Positions 1 through 8,713 of a stretch of DNA of 64,000 nt are shown here, piece after piece. The DNA is taken from positions 496,001-560,000 of the forward strand of contig AP026133.1 in NCBI GenBank assembly GCA_030295235.1, in the 5' to 3' direction. Under the pieces are notes generated by a model. That model saw only the letters and a program-made list of their open reading frames with translations, was not told the origin of the DNA and ran no database searches. The translations under genes and the position numbers were made by a program. This DNA is from Fistulifera solaris. Lineage: Eukaryota > Bacillariophyta > Bacillariophyceae > Naviculales > Stauroneidaceae. How positions within the stretch are numbered: position 1 is the first letter of the stretch; the number at the start of each line of letters is the position of its first letter.

Positions 1-383
1 GTGACAAATTCCATGTCTGGCGCTACAATGGTCTTGAAAAGACGTCGGGATAAACCTCCTGTACGATAAAATAAATACCACAATGCCTCTTCATTTTCAT
101 TGAGCGCCACGTAGCGTTCATCGTTCAGAAGATTGACAAGCGAAGTACCGTGCACGTAAAGTCCCACCACGGCCCAGATCAAGCTATCCAACGGCAAGCC
201 ATCGGCTTGACTGTCACCCCAAAGAGGCGAACCGAGTAATGAATTGATAAGAAGCATCATATAAGCAGCAAAGAGGAAGAGTCGAATGACCAGCAAATCA
301 CCGTGCATGCCAGAAAGAGTGAAAAACAAGCTTGCGAGCTGCATCCATATCGACAGCGGCGTGTAAATGGATTTTGCCGTCAT
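1..383 (-). CDS. Popeye-domain-like membrane protein, N-terminal part (cut by window edge)
   Basis: An open frame runs from an ATG at 381-383 on the minus strand to the window edge, giving about 127 residues with no stop. It has a hydrophobic stretch (residues about 27-47, LLVIRLFLFAAYMMLLINSL), a second apolar segment (about 67-85), then a soluble part rich in EALWYLFYRTGGLSRRLFK. Two or three membrane helices followed by a Tyr/Arg-rich segment ending in a '..LFK.I' motif is the layout of the Popeye domain, which precedes a cAMP-binding fold in POPDC proteins. The cyclic-nucleotide part would lie outside the window. The family call rests on remembered pattern only; a plain hypothetical membrane protein is the alternative. 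Confidence 0.5.
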   Translation of the reverse strand, partial: MTAKSIYTPLSIWMQLASLFFTLSGMHGDLLVIRLFLFAAYMMLLINSLLGSPLWGDSQADGLPLDSLIWAVVGLYVHGTSLVNLLNDERYVALNENEEALWYLFYRTGGLSRRLFKTIVAPDMEFV

Positions 384-580
384 TTCTCCTCAATCGGTAT
401 GATTATTACGATGCCAATTTTTTGACCTACTTAGAAGGTACTTGCTCTCATTATTTTTGTTCAAATTCTGCGTCGCTTTGATTCCATTATTTGTTCATCA
501 TCACGCAAAGATCCCCACCAGCAAGAAGGGATAAGGTTCGCGTTACGGGGATATTACGGTACGACTTCTCCTTTTCAAAA

Positions 581-620
581 GGGAACCCTTAAATATCCCT
601 CATCGTCTGTCCTCATCCAG
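581..620 (+). repeat. Left terminal inverted repeat of the MULE
   Basis: These 40 bases are the exact reverse complement of 3264-3303. Outside this block the similarity stops abruptly on both sides. Confidence 0.85.
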
Positions 621-637
621 TCCAGTCGACACCCATG

Positions 638-645
638 TGACGTCA
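638..645. promoter_or_regulatory. CRE-like palindrome TGACGTCA
   Basis: Perfect bZIP-type palindrome 18 bp inside the left MULE inverted repeat. It could serve the transposase promoter; inference only. Confidence 0.25.
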
Positions 646-906
646 TATACTCCACGTGTAAGAATGTTTTCGCCTCCTTCCTATCCACAAATCGATGTCA
701 CATTTTACGTTTCCGGTATATAAGATTAACCATCTTTAACGGTTAATCGAAGTTCTTAGGCGTTTGCCTATTTCCGCGTACTGGGTTGCGGTACATGAGA
801 AATGAGAAATGACAACATTGACAACGCCACGCCACTTCAAACCAAAAAGATGCTTAACCAATAAGTCGTTATCAATCACTTTCAATTTTAACTACGCATA
901 GAAGTT

Positions 907-2915
907 TGGAAATGAATGCACTAGCTCAGGCCGAGTTCCTTGCTCTCTGACGCTTTTCTTGATTGTTGGAAAGGACGGTTCTAATAAAACATTCACATGC
1001 TTGAAGGCATTCCTTCCGAGTGAAAGCACTTGGGTCTACCACTGGTTGTGGTCTACTGCGTTGCCGACATTACATCTCAAAGCAGCTCTTTTTCTGTAAT
1101 CGCCTGGTGCTCACTGATGGTGATAGCTGCATGTATTTGCCGCTCCAACGTGCCATCAAGAGTGGTGTCCTTCCAAACTCTCAGTTCTTTCTCTGCGCGT
1201 GGCACAAAATTGATAGGGGAATGATTGGGAACAAGCTATCAAAGCCAAAACTCTCACATTTATCTGAACTTTTTATCAAATTGTTCAGAAGTGGCTATGG
1301 TCGTGGACGGACAACATCGAGAGCTATCGGGAATACACGGCGCCTCTTGGTCTGTTTTGGCAGTTCCTTGAAATAGAAGAAGTCAAGCGTGGTTTGGGTG
1401 ATGACTTCATTAATAATCTTAAAAAGTACTACAAAACAAGTGTCGAACCATTCCGAAAGGAGATTACGTTTTATCGTCGAATGTCTTTGCGGTGTGGAAA
1501 TGTAAGGACTACAAATTCAGTGGAGACAGAGAATGCTTGTTTAAAGAAATCGGCAGGAGGGGCAAGACCACAGGACAATATTCACAAATCGGCAACCGCT
1601 TTGAATCAAGTACAAAACAATCGCATTGGCGAGAAGAACCGTGACTGTGCCGCTCGAATGGAGATGAGTCCAACGGATGATTTGTACAACATGTTGACTG
1701 GAGTCACGACGCATGCAATAAGTTTGTGTGCAGCTCAATGGGAATCGCGAAATGACTACGGGCGTTTACCAGCACGACAGAGACTGCTTTTTTGTCAAAA
1801 GAAAGGTATACAAAGATTACTCAAGAGAGCTGCTTCGATGACGGAGGTGCGTATTACAAGCACATAGTTCCGCCATTTGCAAGGACTCGCGTTGTCAAGG
1901 TAGTAACTAAGGGATCAAACTACTCATTGAAGTGCAGCTGCAAAGAATGGGAGCGATCAGGATTACCTTGCCGCCATACATGGAGACTGGTTGATCGAAA
2001 GCCTACCATCAATGATGTAGCAGTACGGTATCACTACCTTTACCACTACTATTATCTCAGGGACCCGTCTTACACGCAGTTTTACAACGTGGCTATGGAA
2101 AACGAGCCTCTCGGGCTACAAGTAGAGCTGGACGACATCTTGCAGCTTCAAAAGGGGTCAGCTACTTTTCGGAGACAAGTTGTTCTATACAAAAACTTTG
2201 CCTGGAAAATCTCCTTCTGTACCAGATTCACATTATTGGAATACACTTTTGTTTGGCGTTGTGCAGATTGAGGACGGAAATTCTGGTGCAAGAAGGAGCT
2301 TACAGCCATCTTTTCTCGATCGTGAAACACATCTATCGCAAGAATCATTGGTTGCCTTTGAAGATTGCTGTCTTTCTGTGGGATCCGAGACATCATTAGA
2401 GGGCTCCGAATATGATTATGCCAGAGGCGATGACTGTTTGAGCGATGGAGAAGAAAATAGCAATGAAAACAGTAATGATGAGAGTGACGATGGCAATGGC
2501 GGTCCAGTTCCGGATCCAGATAGTGATTACGAACAAGTGGTAGATGACTCCTTTCTGGAAAGTCTAGGCTTGACAAGAGAGGACGCATCATCCGAGTACC
2601 AACGATGGGGCGAATCCTAAATCTTCGGCTTACCAAAACTTCCGATCACTTTGGGATCAGTTGTGTGAGGTTGCCGATGATTCATTCCAAGCTACTCTTC
2701 TTGTGCGCAGCTCTTTAGAGACGGTACTGACCCAATCACGCCATGTGCGACAAAAAGATCCCTCTAGGAAAAATAAACCCAATTTTGCCGATGTCAACAC
2801 AGGCTCTGTGGTGTCTTCTCATCCGGAAGTAGATAAAAGGAAAAAGGCAAAGAGACTTTCATCTAACCCGCTAAGCCCCGGAAATGAAAGAAGAACCAAA
2901 AGTAAAAAGAAATAA
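907..2915 (+). pseudogene. MULE transposase with SWIM zinc finger, frame-broken
   Basis: Read across frames, the segment gives about 670 residues in the MULE order. First comes a catalytic-core stretch with LVLTDGDSCMYLPLQRAI followed by FFLCAWHKIDRG, which fits the 'TD...C.WH' pattern of MULE DDE domains. A helical region follows (NSVETENACLKKSAGG). Next is a SWIM finger, CSCKEWERSGLPCRH (about 1934-1978; CxC...CxH), and then an acidic Ser/Asp-rich tail and a basic C-terminus. Frame changes occur near 1090, 1290, 1788-1793 (T6), 2155 and 2606, mostly at short homopolymers. No ATG is resolved at the 5' end, where the frame opens near 907. Marked as pseudogene because the sequence as given cannot be translated whole; it may be an intact gene with sequencing errors. 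Confidence 0.7.
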
Positions 2916-2990
2916 GCATTGAAGTAGCATCATTCTCATATTTCTCTTTAAATATTGTTGAGCCGAAAGTTGATGATGACTTCATCGATA
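2854..2990 (+). repeat. Tandem duplication, copy 1 (137 bp)
   Basis: This unit spans the end of the transposase reading frame and its 3' region. It is followed directly by a near-identical copy that differs by two small indels (a CCCC/CCC run and GCCGAAAG/GCAAAAG). Confidence 0.9.
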
Positions 2991-3125
2991 GACTTTCATC
3001 TAACCCGCTAAGCCCGGAAATGAAAGAAGAACCAAAAGTAAAAAGAAATAAGCATTGAAGTAGCATCATTCTCATATTTCTCTTTAAATATTGTTGAGCA
3101 AAAGTTGATGATGACTTCATCGATA
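2991..3125 (+). repeat. Tandem duplication, copy 2 (135 bp)
   Basis: Head-to-tail copy of 2854-2990, just inside the right end of the MULE. The duplication repeats the basic C-terminal coding segment out of context. Confidence 0.9.
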
Positions 3126-3263
3126 GATCTTATTATGGGGGGCACATAATCCTCCGACTTAGACGAAAAGCAAGGTGTTCATGTGCGTCCGTTGAGCTGG
3201 TCAGGCCGGCGTGGAGTGATCGACGGAAAGACAGTTTTCACCTGGTGATGGACAGACTATCAA

Positions 3264-3303
3264 CTGGATGAGGACAGACGATGAGGGATATTTAAGGGTT
3301 CCC
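3264..3303 (-). repeat. Right terminal inverted repeat of the MULE
   Basis: Exact reverse complement of 581-620. The heptamer ATGCGAG is repeated about three times immediately outside it (3304-3323). Confidence 0.85.
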
Positions 3304-3447
3304 ATGCGAGATGCGAGATGCGAGCTGTTCTCATATCCAACATCCAACACAGAAAGTCGCAGAGAAACGGTTCGCAACTTCGAAACTCCATGGGTCTTCG
3401 TCACATTTTGCGTTTCAAGTCACACAAAAACACAATCACTTTGAAGA

Positions 3448-4107
3448 ATGCCTTTATTATTGTGGAAACAAATTAGAAGGGTACCAGCATCAAACATCAC
3501 CAAAATGTCCTTTTCTTCCGGTAATCCTCAACATGATCTACGTCCCGAATGGACTACTCCCAAGAAGGAGGGCGACAAGGTGCCCGATGTCCACTTTGTG
3601 ACGCGAGTTCGCGAAAACGACCACTATGAATGGAAGACCGTAACGACGTCTCACTACTGCGCCGGCAAACGCATCGTCATTTTCGCGCTTCCTGGAGCTT
3701 TCACACCTACATGCAGCACTTCGCATTTGCCCGGATATCATGAGAAGTACGAGGAGATCAAAAGTCAAGGCATTGATGAGGTGTACTGCCTATCCGTGAA
3801 CGATGCCTTTGTGATGCGCAAGTGGGCCCTTTCGCTCGGTTTGAAAGAAGAAAATGGTATCTTTACCACAGTCAAGTTGATTCCGGATGGAGCCTGTGCG
3901 TTCACCCGCGGTATGGGCATGTCCAATGTTTGGTCGATGGAGCGTGGCTTTGGTGAGCGATCGTGGCGTTATAGTATGGTGGTGAAAGATTGTGTCATCG
4001 AGAAGATGTTTGTGGAGCCGGGAAGGCAGCAGAATTCGGGCCCGGATCCTTTCGAAGTGAGCGACGCCGATACTATGCTCAACTATCTCAAGTCTACCAG
4101 CTCGTAA
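3448..4107 (+). CDS. Type II (Prx5-like) peroxiredoxin
   Basis: This thiol peroxidase reduces H2O2 and alkyl hydroperoxides. The active-site block GAFTPTCSTSHLPGY carries the peroxidatic Cys in the Prx5/PrxII 'PGAFTPTCS' context. A second Cys in EVYCLSVNDAFVM matches the resolving position of PrxII proteins, and a C-terminal GERSWRYSMVVKDCVIEKM block follows. The frame is continuous for 219 residues; PrxII enzymes are about 160-190, so the extra length is N-terminal. An internal ATG at 3505 (MSFSSGN) gives 200 residues and a cytosolic form. The upstream ATG adds a basic, apolar leader (MPLLLWKQIRR) that could be a mitochondrial presequence. A 5'-truncated relative lies at 4520-5047. Confidence 0.9.
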   Translation: MPLLLWKQIRRVPASNITKMSFSSGNPQHDLRPEWTTPKKEGDKVPDVHFVTRVRENDHYEWKTVTTSHYCAGKRIVIFALPGAFTPTCSTSHLPGYHEKYEEIKSQGIDEVYCLSVNDAFVMRKWALSLGLKEENGIFTTVKLIPDGACAFTRGMGMSNVWSMERGFGERSWRYSMVVKDCVIEKMFVEPGRQQNSGPDPFEVSDADTMLNYLKSTSS

Positions 4108-4519
4108 GTCCTGTAGAGTAAAGAGCCGCTGAGACGAAGCGTCACGAAGCTGGCGGAGTGTTTTATGTTTGAACAAACTACACGATTTTCAATGTACTTC
4201 ATATTTTTAATCAAGCTAGATTAATCTGGTAAGATCAAATAGTCTGCACCATCGATTGATTTTTATGTTTTAATTGTGTAAGATTCGTTGCATTTCATTT
4301 ATTAGGTTAGTTCAGGACTGAATTTCAGGCGTGTCACATCAAGTCACCACTTGTTACAGGACAGTACTGGAATCGGTCGGTTTTCTCAAAGCGCTCCAGC
4401 AAAATTAGTTGAAAGTTGAAAGCAGACGCATCGATTGCTATTATTTCGAGGTCGTTTTCCGTCCGGGACTGGATTTTAATTGAGTCGGAAATTTGTCAAC
4501 CCTACACTTTATACGATAG
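4108..4519. other. Intergenic spacer between the two peroxiredoxin copies
   Basis: AT-rich sequence with no convincing ORF. It presumably holds the 3' end of the first peroxiredoxin mRNA. No recognisable repeat or regulatory element seen. Confidence 0.5.
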
Positions 4520-5047
4520 TGGTCTCGGATTCTCACGACTGTCCTTCTATCCTATCCTCTAATATTAGCCATTGCATGCCCAAGTGCCACCTGGAACCTC
4601 GATCCAACGAAAAACGAGACAAAAAAAACGTTCACGCCGACATGCAGTGCTTCGCATTTACCCGGGTATCATACCAATTATGCCGATATCAGACAAACCG
4701 GTGTTGATGAAGTATATTGTCTGTCTGTAAACGACGCCTTTGTAATGCGACAATGGGGACTGGCGATGGATCTGACCGAAGAGAATGGTGACTTTACTAC
4801 CGTTAAGATGATTCCCGATGGTGCCGCTGCTTTCACTCGCGGCATGGGCATGTCCACCGTTTGGTCGTCCGAGCGTGGTTTCGGTGAACGCTCATGGCGC
4901 TACAGCATGGTGGTGAAGGATTGCGTCATTGAAAAGATGTTTGTAGAACAACCGATGTTGCAAAACTCAGGTCCTGATCCTTACGAAGTTAGTGATGCCG
5001 AAACAATGCTCCGGTATCTAAAATCGAACGGCTTAGACGAGTTGTAG
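4520..5047 (+). pseudogene. 5'-truncated second copy of the type II peroxiredoxin
   Basis: From 4631 the frame reads FTPTCSASHLPGYH (peroxidatic Cys) and continues to a normal C-terminus (GERSWRYSMVVKDCVIEKM, then MLRYLKS). It closely resembles the upstream gene. The roughly 80 residues that should precede FTPTCS are missing and replaced by unrelated sequence (CPSATWNLDPTKNE...). No in-frame ATG exists until 4745, past the active site, and no splice acceptor sits at the junction. I infer a partial duplication with loss of the 5' half. An unrecognised 5' exon is the alternative. Confidence 0.75.
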
Positions 5048-5294
5048 AATGAATAAAAAATTTGAATTAGGTAATTAGTTAATATGCTCTCCTATTACCT
5101 GCTTCTGGTGTTTCAAAGTGTTTATTAAGTCGATAGCTGCCAAGCTGGCGGTGAAGTTTCTCACTTTAAAAAGGATAGTTGTTAATCTTGTAAGATATAG
5201 AGCGCTGCAATGAAGTTGGACTTTGTCCTGACGACTCACTTGCTTCAGTCGCGTCGACCGAACTATCGTCAGGCAATGTTGCTTCTGCAGTAAC

Positions 5295-5728
5295 TCAACG
5301 CTTCTTCGACGGAACATTGGGAGGATGATATATTTGAAGGTTGCCTAACGACGGGAAGCCACGCGCGGGTATATTCCCTTTCCGGATGCGACGCCCGTTG
5401 TAGTCAAACTTGTCATCCAGGCGGTCCAATCGTTGCGCCAATTCAGTGATCCCAGCCTCCCGATGCGATTTCTTAAAATGAGATGCCGTAAAGCAGTGGG
5501 ATGAAAGGCTTTCTTCACTTAATGCACTCATTCCTTACTTTGTGCTCCTCTCCTGTACCTTCTATCTTTCCGATTAGTTTTGCAGAGGAAGCAATACGCG
5601 CCGGATGTTGACGTTTCCACGATGTAGCAAATGTCTTCGAGGGCAATGACGTCGGGCATGGTACGGATGGGATCGATCTCTTGCTGAAGTTCCGACTCTG
5701 TTGCTTTACCTCGTTTTGGGGAGCTCAT
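5295..5728 (-). CDS. Small hypothetical protein, possibly two exons with a zinc-finger-like motif
   Basis: Two overlapping open frames abut at 5528-5531. The upstream one starts with ATG at 5728 (MSSPKRGKATESELQQ...) and contains YCFLCKTNRK. The downstream one contains SHCFTASHFKKSHREAG and a charged tail. Joining them by an intron starting GTACAGG (about 41 bp) keeps frame and yields C-x2-C ... H-x4-H, reminiscent of a U1/C2H2 finger. Such a short intron is unusual, so a frameshift or two separate ORFs are equally possible. No family recognised. Confidence 0.35.
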
Positions 5729-6251
5729 TTGTCTCTTTCACGAGTTTTATGGGCAACCGTTATCTGGTATCCATATTGTTCACGTTTCTGGTTCCTGGTT
5801 TTAACTTTGCCGTTCATCATCATCTTTTCGTGCGGATGACCTCATCTTTTTTGCGGCATTTTTGAAATAATAATGAAGGCAGAATGCAAGCCGGCCATTA
5901 TGGATACTTAGGACATTCAGATTTATACTCGGAGTACTACCTATTTAATTAGAGTGCACCACCAAGGAGTGTAAAGTGGTTCACGGTGCGATTGTTTGGA
6001 GAGTCACGCGACATTTCTTGGGACTTTACTCTATCAGGTCTCGCTACTCAACCCTACATTCTGAGTACCGGTAGCGTATTGATACTCTGCGGAGCGCCCC
6101 TCGGACGAGGAACTACAACCGCATGTTGTCGCGACGTGTGTGTGCGCACTTGAACTAAATTCTTTGCTGTCGTTAATGAGAGGTTCATCCTTTTATACAA
6201 CTAAAACAAATATTTGATCTTATTCAGCTACGCAAATAACAAGTAGTCAAT
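5729..6251. other. Divergent intergenic/promoter region
   Basis: Separates the minus-strand small gene from the plastid-targeted gene at 6252 and presumably carries both promoters. No ORF, repeat or clear regulatory palindrome seen. Confidence 0.4.
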
Positions 6252-8348
6252 ATGCTTTGGCGATCAGCGTACGTCGCGACTCTTTCTGTTGGTATCTGTA
6301 CGAGCACAAGCTCTGCCTTTGCCCCCGTTCACGTTGACAAGCGGTCACCGCAGAAAGTGCCTCGGATCAACGAACTCTCTGTCAGCGGACTCGGATGGGA
6401 CAACGATGATTTCCTCGACTCGCTTTCAAAAGGAAAGGATGCGCAAGCACAAGCGAATGAGCGCTATCGATCTATGAGTCGTTTTCCAATGGAAGATGAT
6501 TTGGACCAGGAAATGACTGCCGGCGCCGAGCTCACCGAAGAAATGAAAGCAAAAATCAAAGCTTCTCGTGAAACAGAGGAGTCATCCCAAGGCGGTGAAA
6601 TGTTCCGAAAACTTATGGAGCGAGCACAAGAAAACAGTCGCCCCATGCCTCCATCTCGCGCCCCTCAGACGCAAACACCGAGTTTCGAAAACATGTCGGT
6701 AGAGGAACAAGCACGCATGTTCCGTGAAATGATGCAACAGCAACAACAAAGTGGCTATTATCCGCCACCGCAGCAAACCTACGAGCCTCCTCAGGTCACG
6801 AGAAATTATATGGGCCCAGGTGTTGCGGAAGACGGCCGAAAAATCGGACGCAATCGAGACGCCGACGCGATTGTTAACAGTGCGGATCTCTATTTTGCTC
6901 AACTGAAGCGCGACTCTTCGGTTCGCAACATGGCGCGATACTCAGGTGATGACGAATTCGCGAATCAGGTGTTTGCCGATCCGAGTATCAAGGAAATCTC
7001 GATGCATGTAAATCCATACATGGAAAAGAAAAAGCTGCTGGTAGACACTTCTCCTGATGAAATGATTCTACCAACGATGTTTGTAGATGATAGACAAGAA
7101 CAAGATGAATCGTATGCTGGTATCAGCTACAAAGAAAGAATGATGCAAAAACGCAACAAGAAATTGGGAATACCAACAGAAACAACAACCAGTGCACCGT
7201 CTTCTCCTGCACCAGCTGCTGCATCAGAACCGCCAAAAGTGGTACCTCTCCCCACGCCTGTAGCGCTTAACGAAGAACCTTTTGTTTCGTTTTCTCCTCC
7301 ACCACCACCAAAGGTGGAATCTGAAGTAGCACCGGAACCTGTGCGAGAAGTACCTGGCGCGCCCCGTCCGGCGCCCAGGGTTCCGCAGGTTACAGGTGAC
7401 TTTCACAAAGACACACGTACACTGATGGGTTTAACGTTGAAGCACAGAGGAGGCCCGGGATTCGGATCTGGCAGATTGCGCGGCGAAGAGGTTCAACGAT
7501 ACGAAGAGCTAGCCAGCAATCTAATGAAAGCTCTTCAAAACGAACAGCCCGCTGTCGCCGCTGAAGTAAGCCAACAATCGATCATTCCACAGTCAACTGG
7601 TTCCCCGACGCAGCAAGAGATGAGCGAATTACCCGATCGCACAAACTCGATGGTATCACTTATCGAAGGCGCTGTTCAGCTTTACAAAAACAGTCCTCCC
7701 CAATTGCAAGAAAGCATGCTCGGAGCTGTTCGTGCAGCTCTGTCGTCGGCTGTGACGACTTGTAACGAAGTTCTTCAAAATGAAGAAAATCAAGTTTTCT
7801 CTCCGATGGGATCTTCATCGGCATCAAACAGCGATCGCGCTGCGTCGATGATAGCTTGTGTTGAAGGAGCTACTTTGATGTACAAGAATAGCCCGGTCGA
7901 ACTTCAAGCGGCTGTTCTACCCACACTCCGAACTGCGCTTCTTTCTGCCATTGCTTCTTGCGACGCCATTCTTGCGAACGATAAAGTCGAACAGGTTGCG
8001 GCAACACAGCAAACGTCTGCAACAGTACCAACAGCTACTCTTGAAGCACCTAGTATGGGTTTCGAGGAGAAATCAGACACTTCTTCTGTTAATGCTCCTG
8101 CTGCCGTCCTAGAACCCGCTTCTAACCTAAACACGGAAAACTCAAAGATTTTAGAAGATATCTATTTTAAGCTACAGAGAGCGAGCGGCTTTGGTAAAAT
8201 GGGTCTTCGGGATGACCTCTCTCCAGTCGAGGCCGACAACCTCGCCGAGGACTTGGTTCAAGTGAGACGCATCTTGGTGGACGAGCTCAACGATGTTCCA
8301 TCGCCATCATCATCACCTGAAGTGACAAGGCCCCCGATGATCCCTTGA
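6252..8348 (+). CDS. Plastid-targeted protein of unknown function, paralogue 1
   Basis: A 698-residue protein. Residues 1-25 form a signal peptide ending in SSAFAP, the diatom ASAFAP plastid-import signature. Next come an acidic segment with AELTEEMKAKIKAS, the block MSVEEQARMFREMM followed by a Gln/Pro-rich linker, and a highly conserved core at residues 196-258 (RKIGRNRDADAIVNSADLYF to MHVNPYME). After a Pro/Ala-rich linker there are two C-terminal repeats of about 45 residues (from about 467 and 533; IEGAVQLYKNSPPQLQE and VEGATLMYKNSPVELQA). No known catalytic motif is visible. The core is nearly identical in the next gene downstream on the same strand, so the pair arose by tandem duplication. 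A possible extended C-terminus lies in another frame past 8320. Confidence 0.85.
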   Translation: MLWRSAYVATLSVGICTSTSSAFAPVHVDKRSPQKVPRINELSVSGLGWDNDDFLDSLSKGKDAQAQANERYRSMSRFPMEDDLDQEMTAGAELTEEMKAKIKASRETEESSQGGEMFRKLMERAQENSRPMPPSRAPQTQTPSFENMSVEEQARMFREMMQQQQQSGYYPPPQQTYEPPQVTRNYMGPGVAEDGRKIGRNRDADAIVNSADLYFAQLKRDSSVRNMARYSGDDEFANQVFADPSIKEISMHVNPYMEKKKLLVDTSPDEMILPTMFVDDRQEQDESYAGISYKERMMQKRNKKLGIPTETTTSAPSSPAPAAASEPPKVVPLPTPVALNEEPFVSFSPPPPPKVESEVAPEPVREVPGAPRPAPRVPQVTGDFHKDTRTLMGLTLKHRGGPGFGSGRLRGEEVQRYEELASNLMKALQNEQPAVAAEVSQQSIIPQSTGSPTQQEMSELPDRTNSMVSLIEGAVQLYKNSPPQLQESMLGAVRAALSSAVTTCNEVLQNEENQVFSPMGSSSASNSDRAASMIACVEGATLMYKNSPVELQAAVLPTLRTALLSAIASCDAILANDKVEQVAATQQTSATVPTATLEAPSMGFEEKSDTSSVNAPAAVLEPASNLNTENSKILEDIYFKLQRASGFGKMGLRDDLSPVEADNLAEDLVQVRRILVDELNDVPSPSSSPEVTRPPMIP

Positions 8349-8713
8349 ATCCATCCATTTCAAAGTATCAGGAACTTCTTGCGAAAGCGAAAGCGTCAAA
8401 AGAAGCAAAAGATCAATAAACATTAATGTTAAACATCTTTGTTTGTCTCTAGTCATTTCTAAATCATATCTAAAGTGGTGAAATCTTTCATGAAAAAATG
8501 CGATGAATGATGAATGATGAATTATGAACCAATCCATGTGATGAACTTCTCGACTAAGGTTAGCGAGATCGTGACGTGGAACCTCCGCGAGCTTCAATAG
8601 CGCGTTAGCGTTAGGCCTATCCTAACGCGTCATCCTCAAACGTACACCACCATTATTTTATCATCACCAAAAATAGTAATCGACCATTGCTAGAAGCCTT
8701 TTCTGCATTAAGT
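8349..8713. other. Spacer between tandem plastid paralogues
   Basis: Contains the 3' end of the first paralogue, short ATGAATG repeats near 8505-8525, and an inverted repeat at 8601-8630 just upstream of the second paralogue. Confidence 0.5.
8601..8629. promoter_or_regulatory. Inverted repeat upstream of second plastid paralogue
   Basis: CGCGTTAG and CTAACGCG form an 8-bp perfect dyad with a 13-base centre; an internal GCGTTAG/CTAACGC pairing is also possible. It is about 85 bp upstream of the ATG at 8714. A regulatory role is inference. Confidence 0.3.

Larger units (their letters stand above)
581..3303 (+). mobile_element. Mutator-like (MULE) DNA transposon with 40-bp perfect TIRs
   Basis: A 2.72-kb element is bounded by a perfect 40-bp inverted repeat (581-620 and 3264-3303), whose outer ends read GGGAACCCTTAAATATCCCT. 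Between them lies one transposase read across several frame breaks (about 907-2915). No 8-10 bp target-site duplication is visible: the flanks are CTTTTCAAAA on the left and ATGCGAGATG on the right. Perfect repeat identity suggests recent activity, so the frame breaks in the transposase may be sequence errors like those in host genes. It lies about 145 bp upstream of the peroxiredoxin gene and could affect that promoter. Confidence 0.75.

Noticed and set aside
696-3415. A 17-bp near-match (GTCACATTTTACGTTTC at 697, GTCACATTTTGCGTTTC at 3399) flanking the MULE, considered as a target-site duplication.
   Set aside because: One copy lies inside and one outside the element, and the spacing from the inverted repeats differs. 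A 17-mer with one mismatch is expected several times by chance among all pairs in 64 kb.
5075-5317. Minus-strand ORF of 80 residues after the small hypothetical gene.
   Set aside because: Overlaps the 3' end of the upstream frame and shows no motif; likely untranslated sequence.
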